From Prostheceraeus crozeri (Eukaryota; Platyhelminthes; Polycladida; Euryleptidae): DNA of 64,000 nt. Of the stretch, positions 1-12,479 are shown piece after piece (the stretch's first letter is position 1; each line of letters begins with the position of its first letter). The notes beneath the pieces are model-generated. The model was not told the DNA's origin. It made no database searches and saw only the letters and a program-made list of their open reading frames with translations. The position numbers were made by a program, and so were the translations under genes. The stretch is taken from assembly GCA_907163375.1 (NCBI GenBank), contig CAJQUW010007262.1, positions 1 to 64,000 on the forward strand. The letters run 5' to 3'.

Positions 1-2470
1 GACCATTACCGATTGAATCTAAATCAAGATCCATTAGGTAAAGGAAATGTACGTAATTAAGATCACCAACCGCGGCAAGTAAATGCGTTATCACTGAACT
101 TACACGCTGTTCTGTCACAAAGAAAAGACACAACTCTTTGAAGTCCCGATTTCCAACGTTGATTCTGACTTCCTTTATGTCGAAATTTCATACATAAATC
201 TCTCGAGGATTTTCTTCATATCTAATTACCGATGCCGATGATCTTTCTCTCATGTATCATAAATAAGTCAACTTCGTGGAGGACGAATAATAAAAAATTC
301 TTTTCCTGTAGATGACTTTTTGGCGCGATTAAAAATAGGCATTTCTCTCTGGTTGGCAGTTGAAATACTTAAACAAAAACAACTTCACTCCTCGCAGCTC
401 ACTGTGTGCATTAGTTTTGATATAAAAATCGATCCTTCACACCTCAAGAGACTTAAGAGGAAATTATCAAAAGTTATGTCACGAAATATTGAGAGATTGC
501 GGGCGTATGCAAGACCGATTCACATATCCGGTCAATGACCACCGGTGGACCCTAATAAAAACGATTTTTATATTACACTTTATTAAAATTTATCCGGGAT
601 TTTGTATTTATCATTGAGAACAATGGACCAATAAGGTACAAGTAACAAAAAGTTAAATATTCGGTGTAAAAAAAAAGCAAAATAAGGATTTAAAAAAGCT
701 AGGAAAATTATCAAATCATTCTGACCTACCGAAACTCCGTTAAAATAACCCCAATACAAAAAACAAAAAGGCACCACATAACACTTTAAGAAGAGGAAAA
801 TCTGTCTGGGCTCAGAAAACTAGGAAGGTTTGCCGAGCAATGGTTCCAGTCCCCAATTGTTGCATTCCGTGTGTGCCAAACCAAAAAAAAAATAAAGCGA
901 TCGGGCATTGGCAACGCATCAAGGCCACAAAGCTTTCTTATAATTGAAGCTCCTGACTCAGAAAAGCGGGATCCAGTCCAACATGTACTCAATTTCCCAC
1001 CCAATGCGCCGAAAAATAAAAATAAAAAAATCCATGGGATTTTATATTTGTTTTATTCCGGAAACAATACCGAAACGCCGACTATTCCTGATACGATCGC
1101 ATGTCGGGAATGGCTTCCTAACCTTTGAATTAGTATACACTCTCTCATGGCGCCAGCATTTTATATCTACTTCGGCTGCGTTTGAGGTTAGAATTCTTCT
1201 AAAAGATTTTTATGTTAAATGTCGCGAAATATGATCATCCTTTCTTACACGATGTAGCGTCACATTTAAGAAACGGTCCGCCATTCTTGTTGAGGCAAGT
1301 TGCACAAAAACGCCGGCAAAACTTTTTGTGTTGTGTTGTCAACATTGATTGTTAGTAATTTACGTCTGTATGTGTATTGTCTGTGTAATTACTTCTGTTA
1401 CTCTTGTGATCTTGATTTTGAAATAAATTAATCTTCTCCCTGTCGGTCAGTAACAATGCGTATGCTCATCAAATAAAATGGTTTATTAATGTGGATTCGT
1501 CATTAAAAAAGTTCACGTTGCCAATCATTAGATGTCCATGATCGGTACTTTTGGACACCACTGAAGTCCGTTTACGCCTTCGCCGCACTCGTATATCTGT
1601 AGTTTCCTTGGATGGCAACTTGTCGCGAGCATATTTAAATCAAGAGATAGACGATGACCGCATTGTTTGTGTTTGAGTAAACACAGATGTATTTCCACCA
1701 ACAGCAGATTTAAGTTTCAGTCAATGTGGCGAATGGGATTCATCAATACAGCACGGTGTAGCGAGGCATCTTCCTCGTCGAGCTGTTTTCCGCGGTGTTC
1801 CAGAATCGATGCAAATGTCAGTGGATCCAAGTTCCTCTAAATCGTTATGAGGACAGAGACTGACCGATTGTTGGGAGGCTCCACAAGCTGATGAAATTTC
1901 CTGCTGTGTCCATTTCAGTGTTTTCACTCCAATGCGATGATCTTTTCTTTCGCTACGTTTTGACAGTTGACGAGTACTTCCCCTATGGGACTACACACAA
2001 AATGAGTGATAGGCCATAACGGTCGCCCTCATATCAAATAACGGCGTTTAATCAACACAAAAAATTCTCAAGACAAATAGTTGGTACATTTCTATCCATA
2101 TATTGGCTTTTTTTATCTGCAGCATCGACAAGCTTACCGATCGTAATTGAGGTTAAACGCGGAAAAAGTTATAAGAAAGTTGAAGGGGAAATCGATCATT
2201 TTAGTTGGCATTAAGAATACTTGCAGTACTTTTGGTTGTCATTTAACCATAAACTTTTTACCAAACCCTACATACGAGGCGAAGGGCCGCCAATTATCAA
2301 CACAGGCCGTTCCCGCTGTTCATGTTAATTTGATGATGCTAAAAGCTAATGTCCCAGAATCACGGATTTTTCATGTCCACAAAGCTCAAAAGACTTACCT
2401 TCCACGTGAATCATCAGCGACATTCTGACGGACTAAAAAAAAGGACGACCATGAAGGTTCACTTGTCTGC
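1..2470. other. Unassigned AT-rich sequence
   Basis: No reading frame here is convincing. A Cys/Lys-rich stretch on the plus strand near 850-1000 faintly recalls the start of a THAP zinc finger but is too short and broken to call. I searched for the missing C-terminal LIAS exons and found none. The region is probably LIAS intron 4 or distal sequence. Confidence 0.3.
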
Positions 2471-2477
2471 ATATGTC

Positions 2478-3285
2478 CTATAGAACGGGTTGAGACTGAC
2501 ACTTTTCCTTCCTAAATTCGCGCTACAAAGGGCTAAATAGCATGGATTTGTAGATCTTGTAAACGGTGAACTCACAAAAAATCAAAATTCTTGAGCGTAA
2601 CAGCCGAGTTCGCTTTCGGTTTAAAGGATCCAATGGGGAAAATTCAAGAATATCCTATGGATAAGTTTTAAAACAGCTTGGCAATTTTTCGTGCATCTTC
2701 TTTTTGCATAGAAAATAAACTGTTTATCAGAATGCTATGAAATTTGAAAGATGAATGAGTTCCAAGAACATCAACTTCCGACATAAATGTTGAAGTGAGT
2801 CACATGATTCAGTACTAGATGTCTTTAGAGCCACTACAAAATTGGAGTAAAATCGCCGAAAATTAGGTCAGAACATGCAAATTTACTCATTTTGTAGAGG
2901 CTCCTCAGGACATGAAAATACTAATCATGTGACGCACTTCAACTTCACCTTCGAAGTTGATGTTCTAAAACTCAATCATGTTTCAAATTTCATGGCATTC
3001 CGATAAAAATAGTTTCTTTTCTGCAAAAGAAAAATGTTCGAAAATTTCCAAGTGTTTGTCACAATTCACAGATATTTCTTGAATTTTACCATTGATTCCA
3101 ATTGGGGAATCCTTTAACCTTACCTATAACCGAAAGCGAAGACTGGCTGTGACACTCAAGAATTTGATTTTGTGTTCAAGCGTTTTCAATATCTACAAAT
3201 CCATGCTGTATTAAGAGCCATTTTATTAAAAACGCGAACTTTAGGAAGAAATGTTAGTCAGTATCTCCGGACTTCTACCATTGTA
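2478..3285. repeat. Long imperfect palindrome (fold-back element)
   Basis: Bases from about 2478 to 2855 are matched in reverse complement by about 2885 to 3285, with a short spacer near 2860-2885. Shared blocks include CATGGATTTGTAGAT (2540s) with its complement near 3200, CGCTTTCGGTT with its complement near 3135, and GAACATCAACTTC with its complement near 2955. By eye the arms look about 80% identical with small indels. There is no coding capacity. This is the form of a fold-back or palindromic MITE; target duplications were not resolved. Confidence 0.85.
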
Positions 3286-3715
3286 TCCAGTGTTTCTTGA
3301 TTCGGACATTTAGAAACAACAGGGAAGAATTATACTTCTGTGTCCAATCTTTCCAGCACGTAAAACTCAGCTGAAGACAGAGTAGAACAGTTGATGATAG
3401 ACATTCGCATCGTAACTTTAAATCAAATTAGATGACATTTGTGTTTGAAGGAGTAAACTGGCCCATCTGAATGGGCCATCCGGTTTAAACACCGGTTTTC
3501 CTACCTATCTAGCATATTTAATAATACACAACGTCATCTCCTAAATCGTGAAGGAGGATGCCAATAAAATTCATAAATACAAAACGAAATTTTCGAATGT
3601 CTTATCACTTTGGGTAAACCGTATTACTTCTACTTAACAATTCAAAACAACACATATTTTGCATAGCATCCTAACATGCACATGCGCGTGAACAAATAAA
3701 TAATTCATTCCTGTT

Positions 3716-3910
3716 AGTCTCCGTGGCACAGTGGTAAAGTGCTTGGCCTAAGTGATCTTCCTGGTCGCGGAGATCGAGCCCCAAAGTGTCATTTTAAAGT
3801 CCGGCAGGACAGAAAGTCTGGACTAAAAGTTCCGCATATCCTCCAGAAAAGTTTTGACTATGTCAGCACCGTCCAAGCCTTGTTTGTATGGGGGGAAGTA
3901 GTGACCTTAA
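3716..3910 (+). repeat. tRNA-derived SINE, copy 1
   Basis: Starts TCTCCGTGGCACAGTGGT, an RNA polymerase III A-box-like segment. A B-box-like GATCGAGCCCC follows about 45 bases later. The body contains GTCAT...GGCAGGA...TCTGGACTAAAAG and ends ACTATGTCAGCACCGTCCAAGCC...GTAGTGACCTTAAA. The same sequence occurs at 40017-40201 (plus), 34831-35015 (minus) and 39745-39920 (minus). This copy is moderately diverged. Confidence 0.85.
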
Positions 3911-4960
3911 ATCTTCATCTTGGTCAGAATTACCAATATTTGAAAATTTCCTACATTTGTCCATTGGACGTTTCCAGCAGTTACGATATTCAGAAATTGC
4001 AGCCGAGCGGAACGCAAGACCTTTGTTTAACAATTGATGATTTGTTCGATGGGTTTTTTTTTTTTTCCGTCGGGAGATCCGAAATGATGTAAAAGAATAT
4101 ACATGCCAATATCTGTTATCTGATGTCCTATTTTTTGATATTCCACTTAAGTCGTTCATCCAGCCGGCAACTTCTGTTTGGTTGAATTTGCGATACTCGT
4201 CAGATTTGCAATCATCGATGCAGAAAAAAATTGAGCATTAACCCTCTCTTCATCATCTTAATGTCTACTTTGCATTATTTCCTTGACCTACCCTCATTTC
4301 ACCACGTGAACAATTAAAAGGGTATGTTTTGATCCATGATTCTCTTCTTCTTGAAATTTTGACATCATGAAGCACTCGTTAAAAAAAATGATGGAAATTC
4401 TTGCAGTTGATTCAAAGCCCGAAAAATCGTTCTTCATTCTTTCTGAATACGATACATTAAAAGTTCGAGTTCGATGCACTTTTTCTGTGATCTGTATATT
4501 CATTTGATAAGGATTCAGTAGGGTTTTGTGACTTGGTATATGCGATTACTTTTTACATGATGATTAATTGCTTCTCTTTTAATTTGGAGCACAGAAATGT
4601 GTCCTCCAATTAATATCAACTAAATGTAACAAATAGGAAACATTCGAGAAAAAAAATAAAATCAATGCAAGCAATAAGAAACATAGGAGGCAGAAATCGT
4701 TATATTGCGGCGGGTAAATATTTTTACCTAATTAGTCGTAGCCATACAGTGCAGCTGATAAAGTCACGCTATGAAATACTAATGATCCCTGGGTTGACAA
4801 TCCTTTGTTGCAATCCAGAGTACAGGGATCACGGAAAACCCACGGATTTTGATTGCTGTAATCCTCGCGAGTTATTTATTTTTCCAACCCCGAATCTCGT
4901 GATCATCAAGAATCTGGGGAATTTCTCATTACTTCCCTGCATAATCTACACTCTACCATT
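3911..4960. other. Unassigned sequence between SINE and LINE
   Basis: AT-rich, with T and A runs near 4050 and 4380. No supported gene or repeat seen. Confidence 0.3.
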
Positions 4961-4969
4961 ATCAGGTTT

Positions 4970-5890
4970 TGCTTAAAGTTGAATATAGTTTAAATGTGGT
5001 AGTGAGGCAGAGCCATCAGGAAAAGTTCCCGTGTGCGATATGTAAGCAAGGAGCTGGCCAAAATTTCAATAAGATGCATTCAATGTGCTCTCTGGTGTCC
5101 ACCGTAAATGTAGTGGCGATCAGCGGCAGTCTTCGACTGCAGCATATGAGTTCCACGTTCAAGTGTAAGCGATGCAGAGGCAAGTGATAGAAACGTCCTC
5201 AGCATGCACACCTGTTGGTCGACGGTGACGAGCTTGAGATAGTTTCATGCTACTCCTATCCTTGGGGACGAACTAAAGGCAGGTTGGTGGAATGTAGATA
5301 CTGCTGTCAATAGAAGAATTCAATGCGGCTGGGCAATCTTCAAGGCGTTGATGCCGTTCCTCACCTTATGTGCTCCGTACCCTCCACATGAAGGAAGAGT
5401 ATATTAGAATGCCTGTGTCCGGAAGGTATGATATACGGAAGCGAAACATGGGCTCTGAAAGTGAGACAGTACAACGTCTGGGAGAGGGTGGAAATGCGCA
5501 TGGTAAGGTGGATGTGTGGCACGAACTAAGTGACAGAAAGCGAAGTGACGACTTGAGACATATGCTTAACAGCGAAGCAATATCCGATGTTATCGTATGC
5601 GAAACCGACTCAGATGGTTTTGGGCCACGTGATGCGAAAAGGGCCCGAAGACTGCGTCCGCCAAGTTGTGACATGGAAAGTAGAGGGAAGAAGAAGAAAA
5701 GGTCGGCCTCGGAAGACATGGAGTGACTCTGTTACCGCTGATCTCAAGCAGAATGGTCTCAAAACCGATGACGCCAACGATCGTCAACGCTGTGGATCGC
5801 AGAGCGCCAAAGAATCGTGGGAAGAATCGTCCAACCCTACGAAGTCGGAGAAAACGGACGTTAAACGCATAAGTATAAGTAAGTAAGTTG
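4970..5890 (+). pseudogene. LINE retrotransposon 3' end, decayed
   Basis: A broken open reading frame in several frames. Near 5025-5185 is a Cys-rich segment (PCAICKQGAGQN ... FKCKRCRG) like the PHD-like finger that follows the RT domain in a group of animal LINEs. Then come pieces recalling YGSETWAL (about 5440) and MVRWMCG (about 5500). At 5605-5730 a block reads MVLGHVMRKGPEDC then WKVEGRRRKGRPRKTW, the typical GHVMR and GRPRKTW signature of the C-terminus of these elements. The 3' end at about 5868-5888 is an AAGT-type short tandem, as many LINEs have. The catalytic RT core is absent. The family is clear; the clade is not. Confidence 0.8.
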
Positions 5891-8225
5891 TCACCTCAAA
5901 CACTTAACACACCGACTTTTAGAAATCCTCGAGTCTCCACCAATCAAATATCACGGGATCTCCAAAAGCAGAGATTTGCTATTATCTTGCTCACATCATT
6001 AAACACAAATGTACTACAGTTTTACATGATGCTCTATCCCTGAACTGAGATTCTCCGGATTCTGGAATCTCTAGCTATAACACATATATTTTCACACGAA
6101 TGTACATTTCAATGACAAAAAATATTTTTATGTGTGCCCTGATTTTATGAGACAGACCCTTGTTACATTATTAATGTCATTTCACAACTATTCATGTCGT
6201 GAACATGACATTAGAGTGGAAATGATTAAAGTCATAAAGATAATATTTTGATTTTTTTATAAGGAAAGTTCACTGTTTCTTATTTTTTCCCTTGGAGAAA
6301 AAGAAATAAATCCTAATGGATTACATTGCGTCCGGTCCCAGTGGCTTCTAATGGATTTAAAGTAGACTTTTCTTCGATTGGAGAGATGTCTCATTAGGCT
6401 CGCTTTCCTTCTCATTGCCCACATTGCCTTGTATTCTAATCTTCCTGGAGTGATGTGATTAAAGTTATCAAACTCATTCGTGCTTGAGCAAACGCGGAAA
6501 TACTTTTTGTTTGTGATTTTCAGGAGAATTTGTTTTCAAAACAGCCGAAAACTTCAATCATCCCACTAGTTTTTGACTTCTTCAGAGCCAAAAATTGTCT
6601 TGTAGACGATGCAAAACAGAGCGTTCGTTCCTTTACTCATTAAAATCTGCGGGAGTTTTGATAACGTAAACTAAGTTGTACTTTAGAAGAATAAGGATTG
6701 TAGGATGATTTTAGTTTGGCAAAATATACTTAATGCATGAAACGATCCTGATTACGCAGGAGAGGCATGACGACAGACCAGACTACGTCCTCTTCTGTAT
6801 CACGGGGGCCACACATTATCTCCTAAGAACGGGTGTTCGAGCTGAGGCGTCACTCTACATCACTTGGTGGCGACCAGCCAACGTGAGAGAAAACAATAGC
6901 CAGAGGCTGGCTTCCAACCCCTCGTCAAAATGCAGTTATTATCTTGCAGTGTTGATGAAGCGGACAGTAAAATGACAGCTAGCCCCTAAAGTGCAGAACC
7001 AACCCTTTGAATAGCGACAAAACATAAACACTGTTTTGCCACTCGGTGTGGGTGGTCTATACTCGTAATAGCTATATAATGGTTTATAAGAGTCAATGAA
7101 AAAAAAATTGTCTGGGAAATTACAGACAAAATTCCCGTTTGTTCCAATGTTTTTCTTTGAGTATGCCTAACGCAGATTGATCTATTTATTTGCATTGATA
7201 TGGAGCAGAAACTTCTGTTAATCAAGATTTTCGCTGGTTCGCAGTTTTGAAACTAGCTTGGAGTAAAAGCACCCAATTTTCATTGTATAAAAAAACAAAT
7301 CAGTGTCTATGAATTCTAGGATTGCATTCCAAACTTTAGTAAACAAATATTTCCGTACTAATAAGACAAAGTATGAGTTTGACACTCATCCAATTGGTTC
7401 TCTCCCGGTTTTGGGGCTATTGTGAGGTGGCAAGCTGGCTCTCATTTAATATATGAGTCAAAGCTAGAGTTCCACCTCACAAAACTCTGTTGCTGTGAAA
7501 GATTGGTATTCAACTGGAAAAATTCTTGGATTAATTCTAGCAATTCCCAGCAGGCCGTCCTATTGAATTAAAATATAATTAAACGAAAGAGGATAGATTC
7601 TGTGATGGATTCTATGTGCTAATTTCTGTGACTTTAGTTGACCTTGACTTTTTGTTTGTCTGCTCTGTCTGAAGATACGTGTGGTTGCGTTTTAAAATCT
7701 AAATTGGTTACTGTTGTCCACAAAAGAAATGTGAATAAATCAGCTGTTCGACAATCCAAGTCCGAATTTTTACGTTAAAAATCCGAACGGTTAGGACATC
7801 CGCGGGAGCTAAGAGCCTCTTACCTCTTAACCGGGCCTTAAGTTGCTTTAACTGCTAATTTATTCCCCATAGATTCATTTAGCATCACAGCTTCAACATG
7901 TAAATCGATAAATAATCAAACAAATTTTATAATAGTAAGCTTGAGTATGCACAAATAGAGTTTTATGCTGATTTCTGCGAGCCGTTGTAACAGCATCAAC
8001 GGGTATGAAAATGAGAAAGCGGAAATCTCTTTCTAAAGGATACAAAATTAAAAGATTGGATGTTGATAATCAATGAGTTCATATTTGCTATTGGCACTGG
8101 TTGGTAGAGATCATGTTGCCGCTGTTTCTAGGAATCAGAAATTGATGATGTCGGAGTAATTGTCAATTCTTTTGAGATAGTTGAGCTGTACAGCTGTGTC
8201 TAAATATAACAATAACATGGATATT
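5891..8225. other. Unassigned sequence with one hairpin
   Basis: No recognisable gene. A frame at 6733-6975 sits in a locally GC-richer stretch but matches nothing I know. A 63-base hairpin occurs at 7420-7482. Confidence 0.3.
7420..7482. repeat. Short imperfect hairpin
   Basis: TTGTGAGGTGG at 7420-7430 pairs perfectly with CCACCTCACAA at 7472-7482. The stem continues imperfectly through AGCT and CTCAT segments to an AT-rich loop near 7445-7452. The size is that of a microRNA precursor, but nothing else supports that. Confidence 0.4.
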
Positions 8226-8350
8226 AGAGGCGCTTGAAAACGTCCTACATTGTTACCCGAAAAAATGTGTGCTAATAATATTGTGTGTAATTAATAATAT
8301 GGATTATGCAACGAAGGAAAAAAGGGGGCAACGATACAAATATCATCATT
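8226..8350 (+). repeat. Dispersed repeat, copy A
   Basis: CCTACATTGTTACCCGAAAA followed by TGCTAATAATATTGTGTGTAATT and a GGAAAAAAG...GGCA block, matched in the same order at 60126-60220. The family is unknown. Confidence 0.45.
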
Positions 8351-10040
8351 GCGAGATAAATTGATGTCTTATTTCTTCCCACAATGGGAAGTTGATTAAG
8401 TTCCACATTACAATATTGATTACCGATACTGTTTGAAATGTTCTGATACTACTGCAATGCTTCCTACGCTTTTTGAGAGCTTTTCTTAATAAACCTAATG
8501 TATCAGACGGATATAAAGTCTCATGCAAAGGATGGTGGGAAATAATATTTTGCTTGGATCAACTAATAGTGCACATATGCAGTAGGTTCCTAGGTTCCTC
8601 TATATTCCATTAGTTCATGCTTATTGATACGAGTGTGATGCAAACATTCTGCGGATCCTCCATCTACGAATTCTTGATAGTTCATAAAATGGGGATCTGG
8701 GGGGAAAAATGGGGGGGGGTAATGGAGATTTTCCCACAAGAGCAGATGTGTCCCTTGTCGGCTTAATGGAGTGTCCCTGCATGCATTGTAACATATTAGG
8801 GCCTCTACGAGTGGATTTTGATTGTAACAAATGTTGAAGGACCTAGATGCTTGCAACCCCATTTGACTTGAACTTGAAAAGCAAGTTACAAAAAAACATT
8901 TACATGCAGAACTTGAACGATCCGTTCCTGAACAGTCATCTCAAAACTCAAAACTATCATTTTCTTCATCTCATCTTGCTTACAAAATCCAGGAATAGAC
9001 GAGGGATGAGCGATATTCGAGGTATGCGAGAGTAATCACAGAGGGATAAGTTTAACAAGTAAACAACAGGAAATAAAGATCTCATAAGTTATCTGTGTTG
9101 TCTCCGTCAGAAACCTGTTTCCAAGGCTCTAGAGAGTATAAGATTCTATTGATCTGAGAAGGAAAATTTCGGAAGCTGAATCTGAGGCTATGACGTGCGA
9201 ACAAAGAAACTTTTCTTGCGAGTCACTGTGCGGTTACCTTCCAAACTTTTCTAATAGAATGTGAACGCTTGTTGTGAGTGCGCATCCGAAAAAGACCTTG
9301 AGCTTAACTACAAATTGCAACACATCTAATCTTACCGAAAATAAAGGGAATACATGTAATGAGCGAGCGGTGGAGACTTGTCCGTGTATTTGGGACTAAT
9401 AACGGAGTGCAGTTTAAATCACGTGACGGCATACAGAGGAGTAGAAGTAACCATCACGAGACATCATTAGAGGCAATTTCCCATCTATAAGGTGATGTTC
9501 ATTGCTACATTTAAACAATGTGAGGTCGTCCAATTTGATCAAATCCTAGAGAAAGCGGCCATATCTATACAGCACCCACACAAAAACAAATCACAATACT
9601 CACGCAAATACTCGTACTTTTGCACATTATCACAAGGTTAATGGGTCAAGAAAGAAGCATTCATTGACGAAATCAAGAAACATCATCAAAGGCTGAAGGG
9701 GGCAAAAATTTCGTCAACCACATTTGTGTTGCGTCAAATTACCTTCAATATCATTATTGTTTATCATTATTACATGAAGAACAAGCTATTAAAACACAAG
9801 TCAATTATCTATTTGGATAAATTTCTCAAACGCATTAACTTTCTCCAAGTTTTACTTTTCCAAAATTGAGGAGCACGCCTCCAAACTTACAACTCTCCAA
9901 ACGTGAACCTACAACCTTCTTGTCGCACACAATACTGTTGCCAGATTAAACTTGTGAGCCCAGCATCCGGCCACTTCTGATAAATAAATTCCCTGTACTT
10001 GAAGAAATAATTTAATCTTCATTCTTTTTTGCTTCAATTA
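8351..10040. other. Unassigned sequence
   Basis: No supported gene or repeat. The G run near 8701-8720 and the frames around 8590-8860 look incidental. Confidence 0.3.
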
Positions 10041-10049
10041 GCTGTAACA

Positions 10050-11120
10050 TGATTGGCGATTTGCATTCAATTCAAAAATCACCGAATTCCCCTTCCCGGT
10101 CATCACTTTGCAAATTTCCTAGAAGAATGTGTTCAACATTAGCATCTTTCAGAAGCGATTCACATAGATCAACTATTCCATCTCAAGTTTGTGTCAAACT
10201 GGAACGTGTCTCTGTTGTTAGTGTTGTCTTACGTATGTTTCCTATCACATCAGACATGTTTCCAAACATTTTCCTGATGTCCTGCACAAGCAAAAGTTGC
10301 GAATCACACAAAGACGTTATTGGTTTTTCTATCAAAATCATTGAGATGTTTATAAGCTGCAGTGCTTCTGTTATTTAGAATTTTCCACATGCGTAGGACA
10401 TTAAAAACAAATTATGCCGTTTCTTGTTTATTATCCTGTGCAAGAGCAGTGACAGTTTTATCATTAAATATTTGAATTACTAATCCTACATTTTGTCTTT
10501 CAGATGATGTTGGATAAAAAGCTCTTTCAGTGATAACAGTTCTTCATACAGCAGCGTTGAGCTATGATTTATCAAGATCTTTGATACCTGACCACCTCGC
10601 TGAGTTTGCCCTAACAAATTTTAAGGTTTGAACTTTTTTCTGTTATCCAGTTGTTCCTGATGCTCTTTAACAAATGAACGGCATCGAATTACAAACACAG
10701 AGATGTGTTTTGGTAGTTTGGGTGAAGAATCTTAAACGATGACGGCGATTCGAAGTCATGGATGAGATTCTTGTGCAATTTTCTATTTACCGATAAATTG
10801 TCACTCATTATCCCCCTAACTACAGCTCCAGCCTCTTCCACCTGTTTTATGATTTTCAAGAATATCTGCATCAAAAACTCCGCATCAAGTTTATACACAG
10901 GAAGGAAACGAACTACGAAAGCTTTGCTGCCAAAAATTGGTTTCAGCATGAATGCTAGAACTGTTCTGGCTAACTGTTTTGGAAAGTCAACAAAATATCG
11001 CACGACGTGCCCCATCTAAATCTCAAGGAGGGCTTTATATATACCTCATCAAATAAAAGCATACAGCTGCTCTGGAGATTTGAGACATTATCAAAATACA
11101 ATTGTCAAAGAACTGGTCAA
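10050..11120 (-). pseudogene. P-element-like (THAP9-type) transposase relic
   Basis: The clearest part, 11015-10689, encodes ...KPIFGSKAFVVRFLPVYKLD then EFLMQIFLKIIKQVEEAGAV and VRGIMSDNLSVNRKL. The pattern of a 'PVYKL' strand, a helix, and a hydrophobic strand ending in MSDN-x-x-x-N is that of the RNase-H-like core of P-element/THAP9 transposases. Farther along the minus strand a broken frame near 10200-10070 reads DGIVDLCESLLKD...EGEFGDF, like the C-terminal region where these proteins have an E-x-x-F-G segment. Stops and frameshifts separate the parts. A frame at 11493-11176 just upstream might be its N-terminal side, but I do not recognise it. It lies in the LIAS intron downstream of exon 4, in LIAS orientation. 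Confidence 0.6.
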
Positions 11121-11537
11121 AGCTTCAGATCCTACTGTCTGTGAATCGCCCAGTGCACGAGTAAGAGTTGTTGCATCAGGAAGGCACAAAACTTTTCGCA
11201 ACAATCTGTAGGCACCACGACTTACCAGGTAGATTTTCAAATTCAAATGTCGCTGTATAACAATCGACGGTCCTGATAGTCTCCAACAAATTCTCCGATA
11301 CAGCAGTTAATTCACAACTCAATTTTATTCCTGAATTTTTCACGTTGACGATAGCGGCATCAATGTGTGACCATCGAGTAATTTTCATCTGATATCCAAG
11401 GATTTCCCGTAAATTGTGAAAAGAAGCTCGTGTATGTTTACGATAACCAGACATCGAGAAATCGTTCTTGATCAACAATATATGTGTCCACAAATAAGTA
11501 AACTAAGTCACTCAAAATTAAACAAGAATAATCTTAC

Positions 11538-11730
11538 CTTTGTAGAGCTTCGACTGTCTCAACATTATGAGCATAGACGTCCAGGCCAGCTGTAGCGATT
11601 GTCGAAACACACGAGAGATCTCCGGCAAAATCTGGGGTCAGGCATTCTACAAGAAATAGCAGGTCTGCGTCTTTTTATCGCCCTCACAGTCTCCGCGAAA
11701 TGTGCAGCTCCGCCGTCGGGGAGGTCATCT
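11538..11730 (-). CDS. LIAS: LIAS exon 4, with an apparent one-base frameshift
   Basis: After acceptor ttcatag| the frame reads (R)[21 protein letters not shown], matching the DRDDMPDGGAEH region of animal LIAS. The following segment [12 protein letters not shown]...[16 protein letters not shown] is also strongly conserved but lies in another frame. Between KRR and VEC there are 16 bases where the family needs 15, so one extra base sits about 11655-11670. The exon ends CAAAG|GTAAGA, a strong donor, with phase 2, as expected before the S-K-V-R-D-P segment. Both halves are otherwise clean, so the indel is either very recent, polymorphic, or an assembly error. Downstream exons would lie at lower coordinates; I could not find them, and they are probably beyond base 1. 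Confidence 0.9.
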
Positions 11731-12404
11731 CTATGAATGAAAAAATCTCAATTAATCATAACAACCAAAATCTAGAAAATATCAGATATTTAACTTCCTA
11801 TTTATGTACTGAATATACAATGGCATGTCAAGATATTCCGAATAATGCAAGCTATTTCTAGAACATTGACTGCTCAGTAACAAACACTGGATTTAAGACA
11901 ATTCATTACTACATTTCAAATTCATCCCGGCTATGCCCCTGTCATCTTTCAAGACATATTTCAACTATACAAGAATCCGAAACTCATTCAACCGATACTG
12001 CAAACAGTGAAACACGGACACCGATCAATGATGTTCTATGGCGCAAGTTTTTGGAGCAAAATGCCCTCTGAAATTCGAGGCATGAGATCTGCTTAGAAAG
12101 CTGTGATCAACCACATAAAAGCATATCTGCGAAAGCAAAGTGGTATCGTGTACTAACTTAATTGACTTTACTTCTTAACTTTCGCTCTTTTGTAATACCA
12201 GTATACTGTATCAATGTATCAGGCGAGTCACATGCACGTCACGTATAGTGAATATATTGAACAATAAATGAATGAAATGTACTGATTGACGATATTACGT
12301 TGTGATACTTGCGGTGACAAAACATATATTCAATGGATTCAATTGCTATGATAACTGATGTGTGAAGGCTTGATCCAGCCAAATAACATTGGTCACACGT
12401 AAAC

Positions 12405-12475
12405 GGTCGTAACTCAGTTTGGTTGAGTGACAGGTCTAGACACCTGTGGTAGCAGGTTCGAATACTACCAGCCGT
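12405..12475 (+). repeat. tRNA-like sequence (possible SINE head)
   Basis: GTAACTCAGTTTGGTTGAG at 12409-12427 matches a tRNA A box and D arm, and AGCAGGTTCGAATACTACC at 12451-12469 matches a B box and T arm with self-pairing GGTAG/CTACC. The interval is right for a tRNA-derived promoter. I cannot fold a proper seven-base-pair acceptor stem, so a SINE head or tRNA relic is likelier than a working tRNA gene. Confidence 0.45.
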
Positions 12476-12479
12476 AAAT

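Noticed and set aside
5366-5719. 117-codon minus-strand frame
   Set aside because: Antisense of the plus-strand LINE C-terminus, whose GHVMR and GRPRKTW motifs fix the coding strand.
7421-7430. let-7-like seed TGAGGTGG
   Set aside because: Only the first six bases match let-7; the rest of the mature sequence and precursor do not.
8695-8730. G-run as G-quadruplex or regulatory site
   Set aside because: One run of ten G with two shorter ones does not give four spaced tracts, and there is no gene context.
12405-12475. Functional tRNA gene
   Set aside because: A and B boxes are present but a complete acceptor stem and standard T arm cannot be drawn, so it is listed only as tRNA-like.
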